Assembly (NCBI GenBank): GCA_034670405.1
Contig: JAXDDX010000035.1
Location: forward strand, 3,109,001-3,173,000
DNA length: 64,000 nucleotides
Origin: Hoplostethus atlanticus
Taxonomy: Eukaryota > Chordata > Actinopteri > Trachichthyiformes > Trachichthyidae
Direction of reading: 5' to 3'
The stretch's first letter is position 1; the number at the start of each line of letters is the position of its first letter. The translations under genes and the position numbers were made by a program. The notes under the pieces were generated by a model. That model saw only the letters and a program-made list of their open reading frames with translations, was not told the origin of the DNA and did no database searches. Below, one piece after another: positions 1 to 10,924 of this stretch.

Positions 1-479
1 ATCAAACCACATCATTTGTGTTCTTAAATTGCCCTTTTAATTTTCACTATTTGCAAAGGCAAATATGAGGTATATATTAACACTTGTAATCCACTGGCTG
101 GAGAGTCATTTAACATGCTCAGACGTGTCTCTCTCTCTCTCTCAGACCTGACAAAATGTTACAAAAAAATAAAATGTTTATTTGAGGTAGACGTGATTTG
201 CAGGATTTCCATTAACATGCAATTTTGGATGAATAAATAAATATTTTAGATATTTGTTATCGTGTTTTAAGTCCTCTGTAACATGTTAGAAAGATCATTT
301 GAGCTGCAATAAGTGCTATTTTTCTCATTTCAAATAGCATATTTGAATGACAAATGCCTTTTAGGACCGTTCAGTCAGCTCTTCTTCTTGCCTAACATAA
401 AGGATTCAGCGTTGTCCTTGTTGACATTTTTTTTTTTACATATTTGCATTGCACTAATAAAACTATTGTACATTTGCAG

Positions 480-1908
480 GGAAGCGTGGGGATGTAGATA
501 CCAACACTGGTGAGTTATTAAGCCCCAGTTAACAAGATATTGACATGGGTGATTATACATGTGTTGCCTTTAACTTTGAATGTGTCTTTCAGGATACACA
601 CCAGTTATAGCCAGTGTGATAATCACTGCAATAGGTAACATACTGTATATTTTTTGTCTTTTTAATTCACATTAGATCTGTACATTGCAGTCAAAATACA
701 AACATTCACCATTTTTGTTTGTTATTCTTTACAGTTGTGCTGATAGTGTTGTTCATTTTACATCGTTTTCAGAAGAAGAAAGGGTGAGAACCAATACTCT
801 ATTTTAATTTATTTCATGCATGGATTATACCTGCTTTTGCTCGTCCTCTGTTGCCTTTTCTGTCTGCACTGTCTGCTCTTATAAATGTTGAAGCTTGATA
901 TGCCATTTATATGTTCAGACCCTAAATGTACAGTACTGTCTACAGTACAGATAAACATTATCACATATTTCTGTGAACAAAAATAGCTTATAATGAAATA
1001 ACAATGGCATGTAACGTATCTCTTGACTTGTCGGTAACTATCTCTAATAGTACTGTTAACTTTGTAACTTAACTAAGTTAAGTTATCGAACTCTATTTCA
1101 GTTTCAATTTCTACACACTGCCATTTAACCTTTGAGCTGTTTAAGGAAATCTAGATGTCTGTGTTTCCTGAGGGAATGAGGGAGGAAATCCTTTAATGAG
1201 ACAAGAGAAAAATCCCTCTGGGCCAAAATGAATCAGGATCACTTTAATCATTAAGTACAATAAATAATTTTCCTGGACATTCATATATTTTACAACTCAC
1301 AAACAGAGAAGAAGGACAGGTGCCTTCTTTTGAAATTCACTTCTAACCCTGATAGCCAAAGAGCACCAATTCACTCAAGTGCTCCTTGAGCATTTATCTA
1401 TGTTGCCATCTAAGGGCTTTCTTTACAAGCCATAACTCCCAAGATGGACAATGACTAACTGCTTACCTTTGCAGGATACTACTCCAGAACAAAAAACCCA
1501 AATGGCATGTAGTCAACTAATAGAATAACATATTAACATAACATGACAATTCTGATACCAATTCCTTATTTGATGGCATCATAGCTCATATGACACCGGA
1601 GAAGACCTGAAGCCGGAGTTATTACAATTCCAAAATCTTTAGATTGGTTGCCTCCATAAGGTATCTGTCAATTTCTGCCTATTATTATTATTACTATTAA
1701 ACCAAAAATAGCTGCTCTTTGTTTTAACCTCTCAGAATACAGCTAAAATATATAAACATCTGTGAATATGAAATAGGCTTGATATTATGATTGAAGCCAA
1801 AAGAGTCTGAATGAATGTGTCAGTATTAGCTAACCTGTTTTCTCTTTATTTCTTGTCAACACTAGCCCTCCAGTGGAACCGTTCCAATCTGTTAGAGAGC
1901 ATCTGTGA
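480..1908 (+). CDS. 3' end of a CD46/Tecrem-like type I membrane protein gene (partial, four exons)
   Basis: Four coding exons splice in frame: 480-509, 593-634, 735-783 and 1866-1908 (stop TGA 1906-1908). All have AG acceptors and GT donors, and the phases agree. They encode a juxtamembrane piece (KRGDVDTNTG), one hydrophobic helix (about VIASVIITAIVVLIVLFIL), a basic stop-transfer (HRFQKKK) and a short tail ending in SVREHL. Very small exons for the anchor and tail are usual in complement-control-protein receptors. In human, CD46 lies in this orientation beside the miR-29 cluster and CD34, which are both found here. The identity is therefore inferred mainly from synteny. The expected SCR/sushi exons would lie before base 1 and are not visible. 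Any other single-pass receptor would look similar at this end. Confidence 0.5.
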
Positions 1909-2038
1909 CCTTGGGAGGACCTTGGGAGTGCCAACATCCTAACTGGGGAAAACGTGCCTAGTTGCACTCTATCACTATTGCAGTATCAAATATTATGTAA
2001 TGAAAAGCACTTTTTTGTAAGGATTTATTTTTATTGCC

Positions 2039-2044
2039 AATAAA
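2039..2044 (+). terminator. Candidate polyadenylation signal of the CD46-like gene
   Basis: AATAAA lies about 130 bases after the stop codon of the plus-strand gene. A second AATAAA occurs at about 2100-2105. Either would give a short 3'UTR. Confidence 0.5.
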
Positions 2045-2109
2045 ATGTAAATATTTCTACTATATTTCTATTTTGTATGTTATTTATATTGGAAACTGGA
2101 ATAAACACA

Positions 2110-3316
2110 ATGATATTCTTCCATTAAGTGTTGCGAAATCATGTTAAGACAACCACATTTTAGTTCGGGACTTTTGAGAAATCTTAAGATCTTAAGTTTG
2201 CATGTTAGAACAATGCTGTTTTATGAGAAGAGAACAATAAAAGGAGTCAGGAGGCGTAGACTGTGGTTTACTCGGTCTGCAGACTGAAACTGCGACTGGT
2301 TAAGATACAATCAGCTGCATTCTTCGTCTCCTGACTTCATTGTCAGTTGTTCAGGGGCCCTTTTTAGTAGGTCGTGCATACAGCCTATGAGGGGATGGGA
2401 ATTCTTTATTAATGGGAAGAGTAACCAATAACCAGCCAAAAAAAATGACGAAATTGCTGTGAGGGAAATTCCTAGGCTAGTGTTCACGTTTTTTTAATTC
2501 ATGATTCTTGGGTGTGGTATGAAGTCATTGAGTGACAATCAATAACAAACTTTAAACTTTCACTCTGATATGGTGATATGTTGAGAACACTCATTTTTGC
2601 TGCATGAACCATTGAATAGCAGTGGGAAAACACACAGACTATCTTATCTGGAAAGACATATGAGACCTTACCAAAGTTGCTGCACTGTTCTGCACGACAC
2701 ATTGTGTGAAGGGAAAAAAGGCTTCATTCAGTAAAATGACTTTGATGCATAACTACACATCGAAGCATTGTTCAGTTCTTACAAAGTAGTAATATTTATT
2801 GGTCTCTTGTCCTTGGGAGGTATTAAGCGGTGAAACCCAATGGATACATTCACAGCCATGGCAACAGAGAAGAGCCAAGCCATTAATGGTGGCATGGGTG
2901 TGGACTTGTGGACGGAAAAACCCTGAACTGAGCTGAACTGTGCCTTTGTGCCCTGGTCTGCTGCTGGAAAAGGCTTGAACTGTGTCTTTTGTGATCACAA
3001 GACCCTTGAGAGGACTTCTTCTTTCTACTCCAATGTGACTTCACGTCTAAAGAGTAAAGGATTATAGGTCACATTTTACAACTAGCGGTTCATGCGGCCA
3101 GACAGAAATTTCTAAAGCTTTAGTTGGGCTCAAAAGATAGTGACATTTACTTGTTAAGTGAAATCCTTTGAAAGTGGAAACACAATTTTAAGGTGTGGTC
3201 ATCACCAGAATAGATATTTATCATTTTACTTATGTAGACAGAAGGTTCAGTTTAGGACACATGGCTGTTGATGGACACAATGACTGGGGATCGAACCTGT
3301 GACATTCAGGCTACAG
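2110..3316. other. Intergenic, no gene recognised
   Basis: Only short stop-bounded frames occur here, without splice context or recognisable protein. The stretch lies between the CD46-like gene and the first repeat-derived block. Confidence 0.6.
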
Positions 3317-4430
3317 GCTACTGTAGTACTAAATTATCGTACTCAAGTAGAAGTACTGTTACTTCGCTGAAATTTGACAAAAGTCGAAGTACAATCACTG
3401 GTGTAAAAATCTACTTAAGTAAAAATAAAAAGTAAAGTTACTGAGTTAAAAAGCGGACATTGTCACGTATGATCTTTCCCATGCAATGCAAAAAGGATGA
3501 CAGTTCAAAATAAAATGCATAAATAAAGTAAATCATGAATCAACACAATGATAGGATTCTAGTACCTCAGCTGCTGCAGTCAGGCAAGCGCCTCCGTAGT
3601 CACGCTGCCAAAACAGAGACTGAGACGGAGTTTCTTTCCTCAGGCCATCAGGACTGTGAACTCTGACCTCACCAGGGCCCCCACCAAGACACACACACTG
3701 CCCCTCTTATGCACACACACTCACACACACACACACACACACACTAAGGTAACGACTACACATAATTTATATAATTTATATTATATTACATACATACAAG
3801 TTCTCATATTTCTATACTTTTAAGTGCTCTTACTGTAAATATTGTGTTGTGTTTTTATATAGAGCTCTTACTGTAATACTGTAAATAGCTTGGCGCGAGC
3901 TACAAGCTTTAACCCGTCAGGGAATATGGTCACAGCTGGGACGCAAACTGACCAATAGAAACAATGGATCGGAACTAACCGTTTTATAATATACAGTATT
4001 TCATTGTCAAAGACAGACGCGCATGCACTCACTCACTCACTTGATGTGTTCTTTCATTAAAGCTATTCTAATGCAAATTGCATGGTGTGGTCTCAATTTT
4101 TGCTTCTTCCCTCTTATTGTTACAACTTACCCCAGCTAGTGTTACAACTTAGGGTAGGTTGTAACAATGGAACTCCTTGTATTTGACATCAATTCATGAA
4201 GTCTGTGATATTATAGTAGAGGTTGAAATGACTGCTATTTGTTATAGACACATGTGGGTACTTTGTGTCAAAATTTGAGAAATCTAACACCTAAACCCTC
4301 TGAGTTATAGGTGCTGAGACAAAATGTGTTACAACCATCCCCGGTCTCCCCTACTCTAAAACACTTAAGTCAAAACATACTTAAGTAAAAGTAAAATTAC
4401 TGACTTCAAAAAGTACTTAACTACAGTAGC
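3317..4430. repeat. Composite repeat block, probable non-autonomous DNA element with a nested LINE-like fragment
   Basis: The ends are imperfect inverted copies: GCTACTGTAGT at 3317-3327 and its complement at 4420-4430. Just inside both ends are AT-rich stretches of the ACTTAAGTAAAAGTA type, seen in direct orientation at about 3410-3455 and 4378-4412. This is a sequence style common in teleost DNA transposons. The middle (about 3550-3700) reads like a non-LTR retrotransposon 3' end (RSHAAK-type frame, broken), followed by a (CA)n tract at about 3711-3744. No clean target-site duplication was found, so the boundaries are tentative. Confidence 0.4.
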
Positions 4431-6500
4431 TAAATGCCATTTGTTGGTTACAGGGCATCTCTCTAACCACTAGGTCACCCTTCTGCCTACTCATCCTCTC
4501 TCACATACAACACCGATACCAGTCCCTACTGCAGTGACTCAGCTTTACAACCAGAGCTATTTTGCTCAATTACATACTCACAGATAATACAATCAATGCA
4601 CTGTTGCATAATTGTATCATAATTGTGGCTTTACTATCCATCGTCATTAGCTGTCTGGAGAACATCCCTCTTTCAGATGTGATAGCAGGTCAGGAAGTGA
4701 TAAAGCTGGAGCTGGAACAGGAAATACTCTGGATGTCCTCCCTGTTTCAGCAAATGGTATTTTCCATTTACTAAAGTCTGATGTATTGATTCATCATCCT
4801 CCCACTTGGAAGCCATTGCACAAGTACAGTGCTGCACCCATACCAAGGGCATGGTACCCTTTGGTACCATGTACGGAATAGTGTGCGGGTTTAGTCCTGT
4901 CTAGTGTAGGAGAGGAACATAATGACAATATTCCCATCAATACTTTTAAATTGGGCTGAAACCAAAGATGTTTTGGTGCATTACCAGCACACTTTTAGCA
5001 TACTCACACTGAACTGGGCACAAAAGATGATTCATCTTTCAGAAACATACCATACTGTACCAGTACGGTTATGGCATGGTACACTTATGCCATGGAAGAA
5101 AAACATACATGTTGGTGGCTGTTAGATTTGAAACTCCTCTTTCTCCTCTCATGAGTACAGCGGATGGAAATCTTCAAACTTAAGACAAAATAAACATAAG
5201 TGGTTCCCATTGGCCTCTCGGCATCAAGCCAGCAACACAGATGTTCAGCGTAAAGAACATGCCATCAATATGGCAATGATCTCAAAGTAGATGTATACAG
5301 TATCTACTTATCTACTCTGAATAGAGCCGTTGTTCTTTCTGGGGAGCCTGAGGTCCAGTGATGGTCCAGCTAACTAGGCAGCTAGCTAATACTGAAGTTA
5401 CCATACTGGAGTGAATTGTTTGAGCAACATTACTCTTTTGCTGTAAGCACTTTCTACAATATGGATTTTTACTTTTACTTTAGTAACCATCTCCTTCTTT
5501 CACCTTCCATTCACAGTCTAATACGATCATTATGGTCTTGGTCTTATCTCCAACTGATTCCGACACTGCTGAACAAATCACATTGACATTAACAACCAGT
5601 ACTGTTCATCAATGATCAGGCAGATTTAGATTATTTTCACGGGCCACACCCCAAAAGGTGAATTAAATGGGGAGTTTGTGTGTGTGATTTATCAGTTTAA
5701 AAGTATAGTCTAAAGTAAATCACAAGACTTACTTCCCTAGACAAATACTGCTACTTCTAACTTTTAACTTCTACTTAGATGTCATTGTAACTCAGTAAAC
5801 ACATCAGTGCTCTTGCCACATCTGCTGAGGTCAGGCAGGGAACCCTCACTGTAACTCTACGCAACCAAAGACACTAGTCACACACACCACATCACAGGCA
5901 ACCAGACAGGGCAAGGCAGAGGCCGGATGGAATCAAAGATTGATGATGTCAAGTTATATTAAATGTAGGCACTCCCTTCCTGTGACTCATCCCTGCTCAG
6001 AAATGAAAGAATAACTAATGGGTATATTATTGTTTGCTGTTGATATGCCAACACACTCTGCTATGTACTGTACACACCCTCCGTCGTTTGCCAGATTTGC
6101 TCCACTACATTTATCAAGTGGTAGATGCTTAATGAAGTAACCGGAGACCAGGATACTAAAATAAGAGACACAGTGTCTATGGAATATACTTTAATATGCT
6201 TATTTTGGGCACTGCTCAACAATGCCTCTTTCTGCCCACAAGATCCTCTTCATTGCCTGTTCTTGGTGGGTTAAGCCTCTACTCCCACAGGGGTAATCCA
6301 TGCGAGAAGGACAGTAGGCAGTGTGGAATCATGAAAGAGATGCGTGGTGGACTACACTAACCCTTTTTGGACGCGGTCACCATCCTGTAAGAAAAAACGT
6401 CAATATAAGCTAAAATGAGACTGTCTCCACTTTCACTCATGGTTCAGGAGTGTCAAGAGCCTGTAATTCATAGCTTTAGCTCAAATGGTACAGCTAGAAC
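4431..6500. other. Intergenic, repeat-like but gene-free
   Basis: No coding exons were recognised. A perfect 9-bp inverted repeat, CATGGTACC / GGTACCATG with a 4-base loop, lies at 4850-4871. Related GGTAC/CATGG words recur at about 5045-5095. This suggests remnants of an inverted-repeat DNA element. Confidence 0.4.
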
Positions 6501-6504
6501 AAAG

Positions 6505-6726
6505 AGTGGCATGACTTTGCTGCTGCAGGTCATTCATGCAGGAATCACTCACACCTATGAGCAACTTAAGTCTCCAATCCACCTGACTTGCATGTTGTTG
6601 GACTGTGGGAGGAAACCCACATGGGAACACAGGAAGAACATGCAAACTCCACACAGAAAGGGCCAGGAACCAAACCAATCAGGACCTTCTTTCTGTGAGG
6701 CAACAGTGCTGACCACCAAGCAGCCC
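6505..6726 (+). repeat. Dispersed teleost repeat fragment
   Basis: The segment contains the phrase pattern GACTGTGGGAGGAAACCCA, then AGAACATGCAAACTCCACAC, then GAGGCAACAGTGCTGACCAC. I recognise this as a very widespread interspersed repeat of fish genomes. The open frame across it reflects the repeat, not a host gene. I am not certain of its formal family. Confidence 0.6.
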
Positions 6727-7289
6727 TAACCCAACTAACACATTACATAACAGTGATGCAACTTATTGGGACTTTTTAGTAATTTCATGACTTACCGACT
6801 GACCATGTTGTGGCTAAGTCTTATGGTGGTCATTTTATTACCTCCGATCCCCATTTCAGATTTACCAACTCACCACATTGTAGTTACCTGCTCTGATAGT
6901 AAATACCTAATGCTACCAGTCGATCATCAGTAGTCAGTTTAACTGCAAACGGCAAAAGCTGAACAGCACTTTGTACATAGTACTAATGCCCTGGTGTGTC
7001 CTTGATTTTATTAACTTGCCTACTGTATATGAAGATGCAGATCAAGATAGTAAAAATGAAATAAAAAATGTCTAACTGGGGAGATTTCCCAGTGTTGTGA
7101 ATATTATTTACATTGTTGATCCTCCCATAGATTCTGTTTAAGTGAACTAATTTGCACCAGTGCCATGCTAGGCAAAATAAAACAGTTAAAACAAGTTTTC
7201 AAATATAAAACCTTTATTGATGAACATACTTTTATTCTGAAAGTGACAATATTACAATATTTACTGTAATTTGAAGTTACGTTGTAGTG

Positions 7290-7440
7290 CTGGATGCTGG
7301 AGTAACACTTCTCCGGTTGTGAAGTTGTGACCTCAACGTACTTTGGTCGTCAACGAAACAAACCGGTCGTCATGATGGAAACTTTGGTCGTCTGATCACG
7401 TTGACGCAACGTTGTGGTGACGTCCTGTGGTTAGCTGGAA
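7290..7440. repeat. GGTCGTC / AACGTTG-rich repetitive segment
   Basis: The word TTTGGTCGTC occurs twice (about 7340 and 7384) among several GTTG/CGTCA variants. This gives a short, internally repetitive, CpG-bearing patch in otherwise AT-rich DNA. It is probably a transposon remnant. Confidence 0.35.
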
Positions 7441-8070
7441 AGACAGGAAAATGTGTCTCAGCAGTTTCTCCTGAACTTTCTTTCTAAAATGTTAATGCGT
7501 CACCAGTGTTAGGTCACATTCCTCAAGTCACTAAGAAACTCAGGAGGCATCAATGCATCTGGATAATTCATTTGAAGAGAAAAAGTGTGTTGTGTATAGT
7601 AACACTGAAGATATAGCAACTATTCAACATGATCTATTTTCATATAATGGCTGAGGAAAGTACCTGCTCTGACTACTATGCATACATTTGACAGAGCTCC
7701 CCTCTGGCCTAATGGAGCAGTTAGCGGTAGCATGTGTGTTTGACTAGATACACTCAAAGGGCAGAGGACTGATACTGGAGTTAAAACTGAAACAGTCAAA
7801 AGCTCTGCACACAGCAGGACTCTGGCAACGTGGTGAAAGAGGGAAGTTAAATGTTTAAAACAGGCAAAACAGACTAACAAAAGGGAAGATACGGCTTGAA
7901 GTTGAGACTTCTTCCTTTGTGTTATACTTGATCAGTGGCCTACAATAAACCCTTCATTACTTTTAGGTTTGCTGGAAATAGAGCAGTTTGTTGACGGCAC
8001 AAGGCTGCCCTCTTCTGGTTCTTTTATGTAGCACATTATGCAGCTGCTGAGGGGAAATCTGTGCTGATAG

Positions 8071-8158
8071 TCCCTCTACATTGTAACCGATTTCAAATGG
8101 TGCTAGACATGATGGAAACTCTGAACACCAGAGGAAAACGGTCAGCCTTGGTGAGAGG
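8071..8158 (-). ncRNA. mir29c: miR-29c precursor hairpin
   Basis: On the minus strand the mature 3p guide occupies 8105 down to 8084. It begins TAGCACCATTTGAAAT and ends CGGTTA, which is identical to vertebrate miR-29c as I remember it. The 5' arm (about 8147-8120) reads GGCTGACCG..CTGGTGTTCAG, the known miR-29c passenger side. It pairs with the guide across a loop around TTTCCATCATGTC. The flank after the guide (ATGTAGAGGGA) also resembles the human precursor. miR-29 RNAs repress collagen and other matrix genes and DNMT3 mRNAs. It is presumably processed from one primary transcript with the mir-29b hairpin about 270 bases upstream. Confidence 0.97.
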
Positions 8159-8349
8159 GCAGTCAAAGCAGGTCAGGAGACTGGACTGAATCTGCCATCC
8201 AGCCAACTCTTCTGGTCGCTGGAAGTCAGACTGTCTAGAGAATTTATTTATTTAGCACATTTAAAACTTTAACTCTTTCCAATGGTATATTTCCTAAACC
8301 TTTTAGCTAACTTGGTGAATGAGTTTTGTATGCCGTCGCTCTTGAAGTC

Positions 8350-8437
8350 TGCTCCTGCTCAAGAACACCGATTTCAAATGGTGCTAGATGTGCTTTCATA
8401 CTCTAAAACACCATCTGAAACCAGTTTCCTGGGGAGG
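8350..8437 (-). ncRNA. mir29b2: miR-29b precursor hairpin (mir-29b-2 position)
   Basis: The minus-strand guide runs from 8386 to 8364. It starts with the same 17 bases as all miR-29 members (TAGCACCATTTGAAATC) and ends in the 29b-type GTGTT. The passenger arm (about 8431-8405) reads CTGGTTTCAGATGGTG..TTAGA, closely matching the human mir-29b-2 5' arm. Guide position 18 is G instead of the canonical A. In the hairpin it faces a U, so pairing is kept as a G-U wobble. The order 29b then 29c on one strand, next to a CD46-like gene and cd34, matches the human 29b-2/29c cluster. Confidence 0.95.
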
Positions 8438-8459
8438 ATGCTGTAAACGTAGTGATATC

Positions 8460-8887
8460 CCTCTATATTCTGAAGACATGTCCCATTCTGTTAAGGCAAA
8501 AAAAAATAATCAATTACTGACAACCTTTTTAAAGCAATTTCTCATGCATTTGCAGGATAGATTTGGATGCCACCCTGTGGGGCTTGGGTGAAGAAACACA
8601 ATTAGACCTGAGATTCTATTAAGCTGAGGATGATGCCTACTGCCACACTCAGAGAGACATACAGTACCTCGTTTTCTGTTAAGAGCAGCATATAATTACT
8701 TTTGCTCTTTAAACAGAAAAGAAAAAAAGAACTCTTTGTGGCACAGATCTGTTCTTCTCGTGGCTGTTTTAACAGGGAAACTCAGATTTCATGTTGCTTA
8801 TCCCTGTTTAGACAGCCATGAGTAGATCAGGTCAAAAAGTCAGAGCCAAAAAGTAAAATTAAAAAAAGCCTGTGTAAACACAATCTA
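8460..8887. other. No gene recognised; would lie inside the miR-29 primary transcript
   Basis: No coding exon or repeat was recognised. If the miR-29 host transcript starts near 16 kb on the minus strand, this stretch is transcribed as its intron or exon. Confidence 0.4.
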
Positions 8888-10276
8888 CAGTGGCTTCGGA
8901 AAGTATTCAAACCCCTCCACGCTTTGTTGTGTTATAGACTTTGCCATCAATCTACACACAATACCCCATAATGACAAAGCAAAAACGTGTTATACATTTT
9001 TGCAAATGTATTAAAAAAATAAAATATCTAATTTACATTACTATTCAGACCCTTGAGCTCAGATGCTGTTTCCTTTGGTCATCCTTGAGCTGTCTAGAAC
9101 TTGTAGTATGTCTAGATTGTAGTCTAAATTCAATTGATTAGACATGATTTAGAACACACCTGTCCTTATAAGGCCATGAAGTCCAAGGAACTCTCCGTAG
9201 ACCTCCGAGATAGAATTGTGTCGAGGCATAGATCTGGGGAAGGGTATAAAAAAAAAGCAGCACTAAGACTCCTCCTAGAGTTGGCCGTCTGGCCAAACTC
9301 AGTAACCAGGCAAGAAGGGAACCAATGGCCACTCTGAGAGAGCTTCAGAGTTCCTGTGCAGTGATGGTAGAACCTGCCAGAAAGACAACCATCTCAGCAG
9401 CACTCCATCAACCATGTCTTCATGGTAGAGTGGCTAGATGGAAGCCACTCCTGAGTAAAAGGCATATGACAGCCCACCTGGAGTTTGCCAAATGGCACTT
9501 AAAGGACTCTGAGAGCATGAGGAAAAAAATTCTCTGGTTTGATATGAGACAAAAATATGACTCTTGAATGCCTGAATGTCAAGATCTATGTCTGGCGGAA
9601 ACCAGGTACTGCTCATCACCTGGCTATTACCATCCCTACAGTGAGGCATGGTGGTGGCAGCATCATGCTATGGGGATGGTTGTCAGTGGCAGGGACTGGG
9701 AGACTGGTCAGGATTGAGGGAAAGGTGAACAGAGCCAAATACAGAGCGCACACGACCTCAGACTGGGTCGAAGATTCACCTTTCAGCATGACAACGACCC
9801 GAAGCACACAGCCAAGACAACGCTGGAGTGGCTTCAGGACAAGTCTCTGAATGTCTCTGAGTGGCCCAGCCAAAGCCCGGACTTGAACCCCATTGAAAAT
9901 CTGTGGAGAGACCTGAAGATCGCAGTTCACCGACGCTCCCCGTTGCAATCTGACAAGGATCTGCAAGGAAGAATGGGACAAACTGCCCAAATCCAGGTGT
10001 GCAAAGCTGGTAGAGGCATGCCCCAAGAAGACTGGACTCACTACCAAAGGCGTTTCTACAAAGTACTGACTAAAGGGTCTGAATACTTATGTCAATGAGA
10101 TATTACTTTTTTATTTTTAACACATTTAACACATTTCGGAAAACTAATTTTGGCTTTGTCATTGTGTAGTATTGTGTGCAGATTGATGGCAAATTTTTTT
10201 AAATCCATTTTAAGTGAAGTCTATAATACAATGAAGTGTGGAAAAAGTGAAGGGGTCTGAATACTTTCTGAAGCTG
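8888..10276 (+). mobile_element. Tc1/mariner-superfamily (Tc1-like) DNA transposon, inactive
   Basis: The terminal inverted repeats are clear. CAGTGGCTTCGGAAAGTATT opens the left end, and the right end, read in reverse, is CAGCTTCAGAAAGTATTCAG. Similarity continues inward for roughly 50 bases. TA dinucleotides flank both ends (8886-8887 and 10277-10278), the expected Tc1 target duplication. The length is about 1.39 kb. A degraded transposase frame lies inside. The termini are of the type common in salmonid, pike and other teleost genomes. Confidence 0.93.
9176..10098 (+). pseudogene. Decayed Tc1-like transposase
   Basis: The remnant begins MKSKELSVDLRDRIVSRH (helix-turn-helix region). It then shifts frame repeatedly: segments read in different frames around 9134-9337, 9325-9567, 9557-9850 and 9781-10098. 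Recognisable DDE-domain pieces include [11 protein letters not shown] (about 9647) and [12 protein letters not shown] (from 9781), then [11 protein letters not shown] near 9876. Family members are about 340 residues. Here DNA after the first HTH is missing or scrambled, so no functional enzyme can be made. Confidence 0.9.
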
Positions 10277-10550
10277 TATGTAGTTGACAATGTGTAAAAT
10301 TAAAAAATGGTCATTACCAGTATCATCTCAAATTTTCTGGTTCATTTCTCACATTTGCATGAACTACAAAAACAAATAACAAATATTATGATAAATATAC
10401 TGCATATTTTAGTTGATGGGATAAGATTCAGATATGATATTACCCACGGCCCATATTTGGGTTATTGGGTATATATGGGGTTATTATTATATTGAATAAT
10501 AAACATTATTCAAAGGAAAGTCATCTTCAAACCTGTAGTTGTAGCTCTGT

Positions 10551-10551
<1 letters not shown>

Positions 10552-10595
<44 letters not shown>
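10552..10595. repeat. (GA)n microsatellite
   Basis: An uninterrupted GA dinucleotide run of about 44 bases. Confidence 0.95.
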
Positions 10596-10597
<2 letters not shown>

Positions 10598-10862
10598 CAG
10601 GCAGACCCAGACAGATGCAGAGGAATGAGGAGGTCCACTGCGTCATGACCAGTGCCTCTCAGAGTGACACAGCAGCTCATTTCTTGGCATTAGCTGTGCA
10701 CCAGTCGACCAAGACCTCAATGCGGGAAAGGGCACGGCAGCTGATTGGCATCAGAAACAAACCCATAAGAAACCGATATCTGTGAATCCTATTTTGAAGA
10801 AATAGATCTCCATAGCTTCCTGCAGACTTCTTTGTAACGTGCAATAGGATACTGCGTCCTCT

Positions 10863-10922
10863 CATGGGTCTCCCTCAGGCATCCAGTCCCGCCCATGGTC
10901 CGACTCGGGTTTGACTGTAGGT
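10863..10922 (-). ncRNA. Candidate exon of the miR-29 host transcript (acceptor at 10923-10924)
   Basis: On the minus strand a strong 3' splice site (pyrimidine tract CTCTTTTTCCTCTGTTAG) precedes a GC-richer block starting ACCTACAGTC. All three frames close within about 150 bases, and none resembles a protein I know, although one reads VKPESDHGRDWMPEGDP before a stop. The block lies between the miR-29 hairpins and the candidate promoter at about 16 kb on the same strand. A noncoding host exon is the simplest reading, but this is inference. Confidence 0.3.
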
Positions 10923-10924
10923 CT

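Noticed and set aside
9616..10047. 143-codon minus-strand frame
   Set aside because: Antisense shadow of the decayed transposase.
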